A stretch of 64,000 nucleotides of DNA from Linanthus parryae. Taxonomy: Eukaryota; Streptophyta; Magnoliopsida; Ericales; Polemoniaceae. Every line of letters begins with the position of its first letter. Positions within the stretch are counted from its first letter, which is position 1. This document shows positions 11,240-20,520 of the stretch, one piece after another. The position numbers and the translations under genes were made by a program. The stretch covers positions 19,007,359-19,071,358 of the forward strand of contig JALGPY010000008.1 of NCBI GenBank assembly GCA_023055425.1. The letters run 5' to 3'. Under the pieces are notes generated by a model. The model saw only the letters and a list, made by a program, of their open reading frames with translations. It did not search any database and had not been told where the DNA came from.

Positions 11240-11867
11240 AGACATACATATTTTTTTATTTTCTGATTATTTACTACACTCTTGTTTTAAAGATTATGTA
11301 ATGATTTTTCTTCTGTTAAGGGAATGTATAGGTTTCTTTGGTTATAACAGGTCACCCATCAAAATTTGCGTTTGGTTAATAGCAAATTGTATATTTATTT
11401 TGGGCTAATTGCAATAAGTTTATCACGTTACCTTTTGTGATTTTAAATTTTATGTTTTGGACATTCGATGGAATGCGAAATCTCTAGATGAGTCATGAGA
11501 GCTTGTGATCGTACGATAGTTTTCAACAGTTCGGAACCCTTGTAAAAGATTTCTTTTGCGATGAGACAACTCATTTGCGATATGCCATATTCCTCTTAAA
11601 AGTAGCTCTTGCTATGTCACAACTTTTTTGAGATGGGTTGGAACCCTCATGAGTACGATTATTGCGAAGGTACTCACTTTCTTGCGACAGCCAACTGCCG
11701 TCCTAAAAAACCTAATTTGTGACGGTTTGTCTCAAAAAAAAAAAATCCTACCATAGCTATTGCGACGCCATGCGACGGTAAACTGCCCTCACAAAAAACT
11801 TTTTGCGGGGGTATTATCTATTTTCTACGGTATTCTGCCCTCGCAAATACCTATATTTCTTGTAGTG
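11240..11867. mobile_element. CACTA-like DNA transposon remnant with right terminus
   Basis: The right end, CCTATATTTCTTGTAGTG (11850-11867), is the reverse complement of a typical CACTACAAGAAATATAGG terminus of plant CACTA (En/Spm) elements. Upstream (about 11535-11850) are repeated TTGCGACG, TGCGAGGG and related units, as in CACTA subterminal repeats. I did not find a matching left CACTACAAG terminus between 11190 and 11535, so the left limit is approximate and the element may be truncated. The terminus abuts the next exon of the antisense gene. Confidence 0.65.
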
Positions 11868-12121
11868 GACGCTCCAGCTTCGTCGCCGGCGAAGTCCCCT
11901 GCTTCCAAGGGTAAAGGCAACGGTCGCATGCGGAGCAAGACACAGAAAAATCTCGCTGTTGAGACGTTCATCCCCTTTGATCAGGAAGAAGAAGCTGAGG
12001 AGGAAGAAGAAAGGGAAGAAGAGGGAGGAGAAGGACGTGAAGAAGAGGAAAGAGAGGAAGACGAAAGAGAGGGAGAAGAGAGAGAGAGAGAGAGAGGAGA
12101 TAGGAGAAGAAAGTTCAGAAG
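11868..12121 (+). pseudogene. Antisense PMD gene, acidic/charged exon
   Basis: Begins directly after the CACTA-like end with DAPASSPAKSPASKGKGNG, then a long E/R-rich low-complexity segment. A GA run (about 12078-12097) is where the frame shifts into the one ending EEIGEESSE. That frame splices in phase through a GT-AG intron (12122-12196; AAG/GTACCT ... TTCGCAG) to DDDTETISGLLAKEKRK. The segment would be a charged, disordered linker in the protein. Confidence 0.65.
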
Positions 12122-12196
12122 GTACCTCAAATGAACTTATCTTCTTTAAATCATGGCTTTCGCAGTAATATTGTTAACTAAAATTTTTCTTCGCAG

Positions 12197-12610
12197 ATGA
12201 TGATACAGAGACCATCAGTGGCCTTTTGGCCAAAGAAAAGAGAAAGACAAAGGGCTCTCGCTCAGACGCGTCTAGTGAGCCTATAGACGAAGCTATAATC
12301 GCTGAGTCTACAAGAATGGCTGCTGAGACAGAAGAGAGAAGGAGAAAGCACGAGGAAGATTACATTACCATGAAGAGAAGAAGTCTGGAAGAACAGCATG
12401 CTCGTAGCATGAGTGTGGCCGCCTTGGAACGTGCTCAGGAAGACTTTGAGGAAATCGCATGCGACAAGGAAGGTACCATTATTAACCTTGTTGTGACTTA
12501 TCAAGAAGTAATTTTTGGTGCGTTAAAGCACGACTTATCAAAAGATGATATTCGCCGATGGTTAGTAAGCAAATGTGGCGAACCCTCAGTTAAACATTTG
12601 AACAATGTTT
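12197..12610 (+). pseudogene. Antisense PMD gene, coiled-coil exon
   Basis: Encodes a charged helical region (AEETEERRRKHEEDY-like, MKRRSLEEQHARSMSVAALE) with heptad-like spacing, then a helix-rich ALKHDLSKDDIRRWLV. Reads open to a candidate donor GTAAGC at 12611. A candidate acceptor CATCAG at 12666 gives a short 56-bp intron that keeps frame (NNVC/HAHLKDVI). No enzymatic motif is visible. Confidence 0.6.
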
Positions 12611-12666
12611 GTAAGCCAAGCTTGATAACTCATTCCCTATTGTAACGAGTTTCTTCGCACCATCAG

Positions 12667-12771
12667 GTCACGCTCACCTTAAAGATGTGATAAATGAAGA
12701 TACCTCTGTAAGATATGGTGTCACATCTATAACATATGATGTTGAAGCTGTGATCCCACATAAGTCTGGAG
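12667..12771 (+). pseudogene. Antisense PMD gene, small exon
   Basis: Reads HAHLKDVINEDTSVRYGVTS and on to PHKSGG, then a donor GTGCTC at 12772. The acceptor TCTTGCAG ends at 12859, giving an 88-bp intron that keeps the frame (SGG/GAASKEP). Boundaries are inferred from frame continuity and splice consensus only. Confidence 0.5.
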
Positions 12772-12859
12772 GTGCTCACTTTCGATCTAACAGAATAAAA
12801 TGTAACATATTTCATGACGCGAGTTACCTCAACATGTTTTTCTCAATTTTGTCTTGCAG

Positions 12860-13526
12860 GTGGTGCTGCCTCAAAGGAACCTGCTGAGGTTAACCATGCA
12901 GCCCCTGCAAGTGATGTTGCCGTCGCACAGGGAATTACCGCTAATGTGCCAGCTGCAAGAGAGGTCATCGATGAGGCAGGTGTTGGCAACTCTGGTGAGA
13001 ACATGTTAAATCAGATAAGTCAGCTTCCCATGTCGCATCTTCCAGAACGAAGTTCGCATATAGAGAAGCCTCTGACAGTTTCTGAAGATGCAGGAGAGCC
13101 TCTGGAAGATGTTATTGAGGTGTCTAATGATGTCGAACTCGACTCCAGAATAAGAGAGAGAGAGATGCTGAAGTTGATCATGTAGGAGAGACTGAAGCAG
13201 AGGATGCTGGAGCAGAAGTTCATGGGAATGAACAGATCATGGAAGACATAGCATCGCATGAAAATGTCGATGTTCCAATGGATGCTCCCGAGCAACAAGA
13301 ACCTCTCATGGGTGACGAATTCCTTGGGAAAGCAGAAAACCACCAAGGCATCCTGCAGCCATCGCACACCGATGTGGGCGTTTCAGCAGGGATCGCAGTT
13401 GGCAGCGGCAGCGGCAGTCCTCCCATTACCACGACTGTTTGCTGAAGTTAGTGGTGTTAATATTCCACCCATTTCTTCAAACATTGCTGCTCCTGTCAAT
13501 GTTCCAGGACCTCAATCAAGCCCTGC
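12860..13526 (+). pseudogene. Antisense PMD gene, long linker exon
   Basis: Encodes an acidic, Ala/Glu/Pro-rich disordered region (GAASKEPAEVNHAAPASDVA onward, later VDVPMDAPEQQEPLMGDEF). A GA run near 13155-13168 marks a frameshift: the upstream frame stops at 13185 and an overlapping frame continues. A second frame change is needed near 13445. The exon is cut at 13526 by solo LTR 1 and resumes in frame at 16421 (GPQSSPA/IPSVEMDL). Confidence 0.6.
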
Positions 13527-16415
13527 TGCAACGACCCCCTTATCCGACTCGGACGAATCGGGGAGGCCGAAGCTCAAAGTGACGGCGGAGATTCGAAAGC
13601 ACAACATACCAACACTTACTATTAAACATTACATTACTTCTCAAGTCCTTCCTACGATACTATTACACATTATATCTAACATTTTTTATTCTATCTTACA
13701 GCACGTGACGTGACCTCCTCAGTGAGTCTCGTACCCATCCATACCATAGCCTTCTTCGTCTAATCCTGCGGTGGGAAAGAAAACGGAACCGCAGTTTCTA
13801 AAGTCAGCTGGGAAATGCTGAGTAAATAAATACCCTAGCTCGTAAACAGATGACGAGGCATAATTTGTTTTCAAAAAACAGTAATAAGAGGAAGTAAATC
13901 TTTAAAAGAATAAACCAAGCACAAATCCAACTTTAAACTTCTCAATCTTTCAATTTCTTCCTTCTTGATCTTGAAACGGGGAGTAATATCCCAATCTTGC
14001 CTTCCTTTAGATTCATAGACATTCCCTTCTTTGAAGAAAACCACATTTTAACTTTGTTGATACGGGGAAGATCTACTATCACTACGCATCCAAGACCTTA
14101 AGTGCCGGCACCCCTCTAAGACTACTCGCGGCCAGAGAGGTGAGTACATGGAGCGATCCGGCAGGTTGCGACCGGATTAAAATAAACGGGTCGGGTGGAC
14201 GTAGCCAGCCACGACCAATCTTATAAACGGGTCGGGTGAACGTAGTCAGCCACGACCAATCTTATAGAAAAGCTATAACGATCCCCGCACAACTCTTTCC
14301 ACTTTACGTTATTAGTGGATTAATATTGTTCGTGTGACAGTTCACAGTAAAACAACTTCTTTAACATGTAAAGAGATCCCAAACAAAACATGTAACTCAA
14401 AAATATAATTTTGAGACAAGTATTAAAAGCATTCTTTGACACGAACAGAGCTAGCACGCTAGGCTAGGCATATTTACTTACCTTAGTCCAGAAGCGTCTG
14501 AAAGTTCTAGTCGTAGTCCTTGCCTATGTAAACTTCACCTACAAATCGGAGCTTCTAGATCGTCACAATCCGAACGTAGTATTTCAAGTCTTATAGAAAA
14601 TCCTATTAAGCGATTCTAGACTAGCCCGAACTCAACGTCTTCTTTCTCTAGTTATTTCTTTAATAGTGAAAATATATAAATCGACGCATACTTTGAAAAC
14701 TATATAATGTTTTAGAAAAGTGATTATTTATTTAAAACATTGTTGGTATTAAAAGACATGAAATATTAGTAAAACGAGTAGTTATATTTATGAAAAATAC
14801 TTATTGTAATTATAACGGTTTAACCGATATTTAAAATAACACGTTGTCAACAAACTTCTTCCGAAAACGACACTATAAAGTTTATAAACTAGCCAATATC
14901 AATTTTTACATGTATTGAACAAAATCGATTTGAAGACTAAGTAATTTAAGCAAACTTTATTTAAATTTTAATAAAACGTAACTGTTTAATTCTTAACGAA
15001 CGACTCGGTCACTATTTCGATGCCCGAAACACTTTTCCGTAACCGGGACGAAAACTATTATTTTTATAAAATATTTTTAATCTAAAAATAACATTTTTAT
15101 TTTTCGCGAATAATATGAAGTTTATATAAACAACGACCGCATCCCCCGGGTTTACTTTAAAAGACATTGGAAACCCCCTTTCTACTCACAAGGCAGTTGC
15201 ATTAAAGACACCAGCCCCCTAAAGATTTCCCTAAAATACAACTAGTACCCCATATGCATACTACAACAGTTTTACATTAAAGACACTTTAACCCCTTTTA
15301 CATAAACATCAAATTCATCCAACTAAACATGAATTCAGGCATTCAAAGTTTGATTTTGATCGTTTAAACGGAATCTAGACGAGATTTGGAGCATACCAAG
15401 GTCAAGAATGACCGAAATCGATCAAGAATTGAAGCTATACGGGTTTGCCGCCGGTGAGTCGCGCAGTGCTCCTCGACGCCGGCGATGGAGGGGCTCTAAG
15501 CTTCGGCTAGGACCTGGGTTCGTCTCCTGGGAGCTCTAGGAGGTGATTGGTACTGGTTACAGAGGTTGGGTGGCGCCGGATTGCTTCCAGCGAAGCTTTC
15601 CCGTCGGCATCAATGGAGGCTCGCCGGAATTGCGTCGGCTGCTTCCAGGGCTTGGTTGCTACTTCTTCTCTTTCTATTTGTGCTCTGGTCGAGAGGGAGA
15701 GAGAGGAATTGAGGGGAGAACAAGCTGGGTTGAAGTTGAGTGGCTTCGGGTTGTTCCCGTCGGGAACAGGGGAGGCGGTGGTGGCGGCTTTTGCCGCTGC
15801 TGCTGCCTTGCTCTGTTTCAGGGCAGAGAACAGAGAGAGGGAGAGAGGGAATGAGGGAGAGGCTAGAGAGGAGATGGAGATGAATGGTGGTGGTGGAGCT
15901 CCTGGTGGTGGTGGCGTTGGTGTGGTTGGGAAGAAGATGGAAGTGATGATGATGAAGGGAATGAAAACAATCTTGTAGGAGAAGAGAGCTTCATATATTG
16001 TGGAGGAAGCTAGAGTTGAGGCTTCTAGTGGAAGGGTGTTGTGCTTGGTGGCAAAGTCTTGAAATGCTTGGTGGCACAATCTTGCCAAGCAAGATGAAGG
16101 CAAGCTTGCCAAGGAAGATGGAAGAGGTTGAAGGTGCTAAGAAATTGAGAAAATACTAAGGTGTGGGTGGCACACCAATGGGTAGTGTACTTTAGTGTAT
16201 CATACACACATAATCTCGCAGTGTACCCGCGTTGAAAATAAAATAAACTCGCGTATATTTTTACGCATATACAAATTCAATATTTATCTAAAATATTAGA
16301 AAATTTCTCGCTTACAAAAATATAATATTTCACCTGAGTCTCAACTTCTTAATAAAAATAATATAACGCTTTATAAATTACCAGTTTACCCTTAGCTATT
16401 TGACGGGGTATTACA
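13527..16415 (-). mobile_element. Solo LTR 1 (long LTR, 2889 bp)
   Basis: Flanked by the 5-bp duplication CCTGC (13522-13526 and 16416-16420). On the minus strand it begins TGTAATACCCCGTC and ends GGGGGTCGTTGCA, i.e. TG...CA. No internal direct repeat, PBS, gag or pol is present, so it is best read as a solo LTR. It shares both termini and many internal blocks with 21506-25804, for example GGTGAGTACATGGAGCGATC near 14139 and 22690. A 41-bp unit is duplicated at about 14187-14270. The family is not identified; TGTAATACCCCG starts are known in large Ty3/gypsy LTRs. Confidence 0.85.
15420..16010. other. Purine-rich, GC-richer zone of solo LTR 1
   Basis: A GAGAG-rich, GGTGGTGG-rich segment with several overlapping open frames on both strands (for example 15507-16112 minus). 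Their composition is simple and no domain is recognised. The corresponding zone of solo LTR 2 is 24490-25370, with related motifs (TTCCCGTCGGG, CGGCTTTTGCCGCTGC). In a minus-strand LTR this zone could be promoter or R/U5 leader; that is inference. Confidence 0.5.
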
Positions 16416-16420
16416 CCTGC

Positions 16421-16640
16421 TATCCCTTCTGTTGAGATGGATCTTTCCCAAGTTCCAACCACATGGAGTTTTTGGGGTTCGCAGACGGGCGCTGCCATCG
16501 CACCTGTCACTACTTGTTCTATTCCTGCTAACTATACTGAACATGAGATTCAAGCTGACAGGCAGGCCATGCAGTGAGGAGATGCTTTAGCTTTCCCCGT
16601 TATGCGCATTCCTTCTTTACACGAAATCATCGAAGGAACA
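16421..16640 (+). pseudogene. Antisense PMD gene, segment after solo LTR 1
   Basis: Resumes the frame cut at 13526 and reads IPSVEMDLSQVPTTWSFWG to RQAMQ, then a TGA at 16576-16578. The same frame continues as GDALAFPVMRIPSLHEIIEG. The next acceptor (TTTTTTTAG) ends at 16717, but no clear donor was found. Confidence 0.55.
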
Positions 16641-16717
16641 TGAATACTATAGTGCTGACATATGTCATACTTAATGTTTTTGTTAGCAATTTGCATTCAT
16701 AAACTTCATTTTTTTAG

Positions 16718-17193
16718 GAATGAGGCAACCTGATGTAAATTGGCTCATAAGGATGCGCCTTTCGTACCCGTGGTCGTTTGCGAGAGCTCTAGAGTTGGAT
16801 CCCTTTGACAGAAGGTTTTTCTTGACTGAAGCCACCTAGATTTTGGAGCAACTGTCTGCGGCAACCCCTGCTACCATCTCAACTGATAACGCGTGGTCGC
16901 TCTATGACACATGCAAGAGACTTCAAGCTAAAGCTCAAGGAAGGTTGGACTTTGGATTCCTCCTCAACAGGGTTACCCAAATCCTCACATCTGTAATGCT
17001 GAAGTATGGCTACCGCAACCTCGCGTTTGAAAAGAGGAAATTGGAGGAGCAAAAGAAGAAGGCTGAAGAAGCTGCCAATCTCTTCCATGCGATGAAAGCC
17101 AGCTATGAAAAGCTAAAACAAGAAGTTAACCAAGCAAAGGAAACGTCGCTCCTGTTATCACCAGAAGACCCCTTAAACAAGGATTTATTTTGA
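16718..17193 (+). pseudogene. Antisense PMD gene, C-terminal coiled-coil exon
   Basis: Begins at a TTTTTTTAG acceptor and reads MRQPDVNWLIRMRLSYPW. One in-frame TAG at 16837-16839 is followed by an open frame to the TGA at 17191-17193. The C-terminal region LAFEKRKLEEQKKKAEEAAN and MKASYEKLKQEVNQAKE is a strong coiled coil, suggesting oligomerisation. With the upstream exons the ancestral product would be PMD, acidic linker and coiled coil. No catalytic motif is seen. Confidence 0.65.
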
Positions 17194-17555
17194 GAGTTGC
17201 GCATATTGTAACGCTATTACTTCCCCCTTTTTTCAAACATTGGGAATTATATGCTAACTTTTGCTCTCTTGAGGATTTTGTACTCGCGCTTTGATGCTAT
17301 ATTAACCGTGACGTCATGTGTTGACGTAATTTCCTTGATTATTGCGCTATTAATTTATTAGATAAGCGTGATTACCGTTCAGTGAGCCCCATCCTTATCA
17401 TGACCTTGCGTCATTAAATAGGGCGTGCTACTGTAGCATCATAGCCTTTAGTAGAGTAATTGATTCTTAACCGATTCCGAGGTGTAGGTAATTGATTTTT
17501 ACCCGTTTCCAAGATGTTGTTGACTCACCAAGGAAACTGAAGGGTCGTTTCTAAG
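17194..17555. other. Spacer downstream of the antisense PMD gene
   Basis: About 360 bp of AT-rich DNA without a recognisable gene on either strand. It separates the end of the plus-strand gene from a TATA-like promoter candidate at 17560. Confidence 0.5.
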
Positions 17556-17559
17556 TTCT

Positions 17560-17573
17560 ATATAAACCTCCCT
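17560..17573 (+). promoter_or_regulatory. TATA-like box before a small plus-strand ORF
   Basis: CTATATAAACCTCC lies 26-39 bp upstream of ATG 17599. It fits a plant TATA box well, but the distance leaves only a very short leader. No transcript evidence can be drawn from sequence alone. Confidence 0.4.
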
Positions 17574-17598
17574 TCTTGCTATTTGATTCTTCATCAAA

Positions 17599-17931
17599 AT
17601 GTTGTTTCCCATGAGTCCTTACGACTGCCAGCATCGGCCCATGACCTTTGTTGATTCATATCAAGTCCGGGATTTGAAGCCTGAGTTTGTGCCTTGTGCT
17701 ATAGAAATAGCTCCCAAGAAATTGTTCGGAAAGCCCTTTGATCCTCCTGATCTTTTTGAAGATCAATTGCGTAAGGTTTCCTGCTTGAGCAAAGATTCCT
17801 TCTTGTTTATTATGTTTGCAGGTACTTTCTCCGGTGACTTTCCGGTGAAGCACAGTCTTGTACCGGTTTCACTACTAATATGTAATGAATGGTGTGCATC
17901 TCTGCCGGTTCTCCGGCAGAGAACTATTTGA
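17599..17931 (+). CDS. Unrecognised 110-residue ORF in the Gypsy-A 3' region
   Basis: Opens with MLFPMSPYDCQHRPMTFVDS and includes FGKPFDPPDLFEDQLRKVS, then a hydrophobic piece LFIMFAGTF. I do not recognise a family. It lies antisense to pol, between the PMD gene and the 53-bp repeats, and ends over a perfect hairpin (17900-17921). A cryptic intron (AAG/GTTTCC ... TTTGCAG, 17777-17821) is possible but would be very short. It may be part of the element's additional antisense coding capacity or chance. Confidence 0.3.
   Translation: MLFPMSPYDCQHRPMTFVDSYQVRDLKPEFVPCAIEIAPKKLFGKPFDPPDLFEDQLRKVSCLSKDSFLFIMFAGTFSGDFPVKHSLVPVSLLICNEWCASLPVLRQRTI
17900..17921. other. Perfect 9-bp hairpin
   Basis: CTCTGCCGG (17900-17908) and CCGGCAGAG (17913-17921) are exact inverted repeats around a TTCT loop. 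It sits inside the end of the small ORF at 17599-17931. The role is unknown. Confidence 0.6.
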
Positions 17932-18375
17932 CACCATTTTTTCGAACAAGGTGTGACGAGCGATTGTGCCCGTCTTTTGTGAAAAATCAGCTTCCAGTCC
18001 CATGAGCTGTTCTCCCATTGGCTCTTCACGTCTGTAGCCTTCATAGCATGAAGTTTATCTGGCATCTCACTGTGGCGGGAGTACAAATAAGAGCTCTGTT
18101 TTGATCGAGGACGTCGACGACAGTGTCCTGTCTCATAGTTTTAGAACTCGTAGATTCAGGCTTTAGATTAGGAATTTTCCTTAGTGTGAGATTTTGCTTG
18201 TAAGCTGCTATCTAGACAGATAAATTGTAAGCCATATTTGACTGTTATGAAATATGCATTTTCATTCGTTGTTTCGTCTGCTACAATAAATTGTAACTTC
18301 GCCTGCAAACTTGTTGTATGAAGAAACAAGTTGTGTTTCTATCGCAATTATATCCAAATAATGTTTGAATAGTTT

Positions 18376-18746
18376 GCTATCTAAAACAGACAGACTTTAA
18401 ATCGCACGAGAGCGTTATTGTTATTGATGCTATCTAGGCAAATAGGCTTTGGATCACTCAAGATCATATGTCGGTATAGCCGCTATCTAGGCAGATAGGC
18501 TTTGGATCGCATGGGATTAAATTTTGTTCTAGTTGCTATCTAGGCAGATAGGCTTTGGATCACTCAAGAGCATATTTCGTTATAGCTGCTATCTAGGCAG
18601 ATTGGCTTTGGATCTCAGAGGATCTTATTTTATTATAGTTTCTATCTAAGAAGATAGGCTTTTGATCGCAGGGGATCATATTTTGTTATGGCTGCTATCT
18701 CGGCAGATAGACTTTGGACAAGTTGACATTTTTAAATAACATGAAC
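18376..18746. repeat. 53-bp tandem repeats, seven units, in the Gypsy-A 3' untranslated region
   Basis: Units start at 18376, 18429, 18482, 18535, 18588, 18641 and 18694, an exact 53-bp period. The core is GCTATCTAGGCAGATAGGC followed by TTTGGATC; CTATCT...AGATAG is itself an inverted repeat. The array lies between the pol end and the antisense gene. Tandem repeats at this position are known in Tat-lineage and related elements and can seed satellites. Confidence 0.85.
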
Positions 18747-18783
18747 AGACAAGCACATAGAACAATCAAGACGACAATTTGAT

Positions 18784-18870
18784 AAGTTCCTCTCATATGG
18801 GAGAGTCATTATTATTAAAGCATCCTCATATGGGAGGAGCGTGAGAACGAAATTCCTCATATGGGAGGAA
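18784..18870. repeat. Three CCTCATATGGGAGG palindromic motifs
   Basis: TCCTCTCATATGGGAGAG, CCTCATATGGGAGG and CCTCATATGGGAGG occur at about 38-bp and 32-bp spacing, each a near-perfect inverted repeat centred on CATATG. Placed just downstream of the pol stop on the minus strand. Function unknown. Confidence 0.55.
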
Positions 18871-18946
18871 GTAGTGCATGATACATGGGCAACTAGAGTT
18901 TTAATTCAAAAGCAACAAACTTTTGGCACCAAAATAAAGAGATGAG

Positions 18947-20206
18947 CTAAGGGTAATACTTTTTAATCCATCGCATATTGATTGGGATTGGAGTTGTTGC
19001 TGTCCCATGAAGTCGCTGGGTTGTGCAGTATTTGCTGTCAAAGACTTCTTTGACTTCAAATGGTCCTTCCCAGTTAGCTGCGAATTTTGCTCGCATGCAA
19101 TGATTTGAAGCTCGCAGAACCAGGTCCCCAACCGCAAAATCTCAGTGCTGAACTGTTTTTTTGTATGCGCGAGCGATTCTTTCCTGGTATCTTGTGTTAG
19201 CCCTCTTAGCCTGTTCACGCCTTTCTTCCAGCAGAATCAGGTCATGATCACGTTGATTTTAGTACAAGGAATGAAAGGCTATCCTTGAAGAGTTAACTTT
19301 TATTTCTGCTGGTACGACAGCTTCAGCTCCATAGCATAGAAGGAACGGTGAAACTCATGTGGGGGTCCTTGGCGAAGTGCGATTCGCCCATAAAGCCAAA
19401 TTTAAAGAGTTTGCCCACTTCTTGTGATCATCCCCGACCATCTTACTCAAAATCCTTAGCAGCGTCTTGTTGGTTTCTTCTGCTTGACCATTCCCTTTCG
19501 GGTAATAAGGCGTGGAGTAGACTTGCCTTATGTTGTATTATGCCAGTTTCGCAGCCACCTGGCGATTTACAAAAGAAGTACCGTTATCCGAAAGAATGAT
19601 ATTGGGGATCCCAAACCGGTATATGATGCTCTCTTGAACGAAGTTAACCAATGCGAGCGCATTTGCTGTTTTGAGCGGCACTGCCTCCACCCACTTAGTA
19701 AATAGCTCCGTTGCAGTCAAGATGAACTGATTTCCATGCGAGGCTGGTCGAATGGGACCGATAAAGTCTAAAGCCCAGGTGTGGAATGACCAAGGTGTTC
19801 CCAATGCGTGTAAATATATAGCAGGAGCATGCACGAGATTGCCCTTGAATTGACACTCTTGACATCTTTTCACCTTGGTGCGGCAGTCTGCTTCCATTGT
19901 GGGCCAGAAATAGCCAACGCTAAGGAGTTGTCTGCATATCTTTGCATCCCCTTGATGTTCCACTTGATGGGACAGATCCATCACCTCTTGCGCTTCTTGG
20001 CTATCCAGACATCTTAATAGATTGCCCTCGTGACCTCTTCGCCAGAGTATGTTTTCCCGCACGACATATCGGGCTGCCTTTCTTGTAAGCTTCTCAGCTT
20101 CTTTTCTGTGAGTTGGCACGATTCCTTCTGTTAAGTAATCAAAGAGTGGCTTCCTCCAATCTGCGTCATCATTGATTGCAGCAATCTCCAAGGAATCTTT
20201 AATCAA
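18947..20206 (-). pseudogene. Gypsy-A integrase
   Basis: Zn-binding N-terminus: the H...H part lies in DLSHQVEHQGDAKICRQLL and CC in VKRCQECQF, with Y-F-W-P-T-M between. The catalytic core has ALDFIGPIRP (first Asp), then ILSDNGTSF (second Asp), then, after a frame change near 19540, GNGQAEETNKTLLR (catalytic Glu). A GPF-type C-terminal piece, AANWEGPFEV, is near 19060. The coding ends at TAG 18947-18949. At least three frame interruptions and a stop in SPRTPT*VSPF show that it is dead. It acts, in intact relatives, in inserting element cDNA into the genome. A degenerate second copy of its N-terminal module lies upstream (20207-20520). Confidence 0.85.
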
Positions 20207-20520
20207 TGTTCAGCTCTCGCAATTTCATTGAATGATCTCGGCGGCCGCCGACATATTCGGCCAATGAATCCCATACCTCTGGGCTTTTCTGTAGACGAAA
20301 ACTTCATTTTCCCCGCAAGAGTGTTGGTGGATCTTTTCCAATAATGTCTGCCCTTCCTGCTGTGAGACCCACTACATGACTATTCCTCCTGGCCCCTTAA
20401 TGTAAAGGGAATTATCATGCACGCAGTATCCCTTTGTGGATGTCCAATTTTCTTTGCTTGTTCCCTCAGCAATCGCGCGCAGTATTGGTTTTCTCCAATC
20501 CTCATCTTCTGTGGGTTCCT
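20207..20520 (-). pseudogene. Duplicated integrase N-terminal module (degenerate)
   Basis: On the minus strand, DWRKPILRAIAEGTS, then SLYIKGPGGIVM, stop, LLEKIHQHSCGEN and RYGIHWPNMSAAAEII mirror in order the elements of the intact N-terminus downstream: DWRKPLFDYLTEG, NILWRRGHEG, VMDLSHQVEH and GYFWPTMEAD. It carries three in-frame stops. Both copies are directly adjacent, so this looks like a tandem duplication or composite of two related elements. Confidence 0.65.

Noticed and set aside
15507..16112. 201-residue minus-strand ORF in solo LTR 1
   Set aside because: Simple-sequence composition (Pro, Ser, Ala runs) inside an LTR with a TSD; no conserved domain and no matching ORF of the same frame in solo LTR 2.
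13527..16415. Helitron or Mutator-type element for the 2.9-kb and 4.3-kb insertions
   Set aside because: 5-bp TSDs with TG...CA termini fit LTRs; Helitrons make no TSD and Mutator TSDs are 9 bp.
18376..18746. 53-bp repeats as a CRISPR-like array
   Set aside because: The sequence between cores is also repeated, the period is head-to-tail, and the context is a Ty3/gypsy 3' region.
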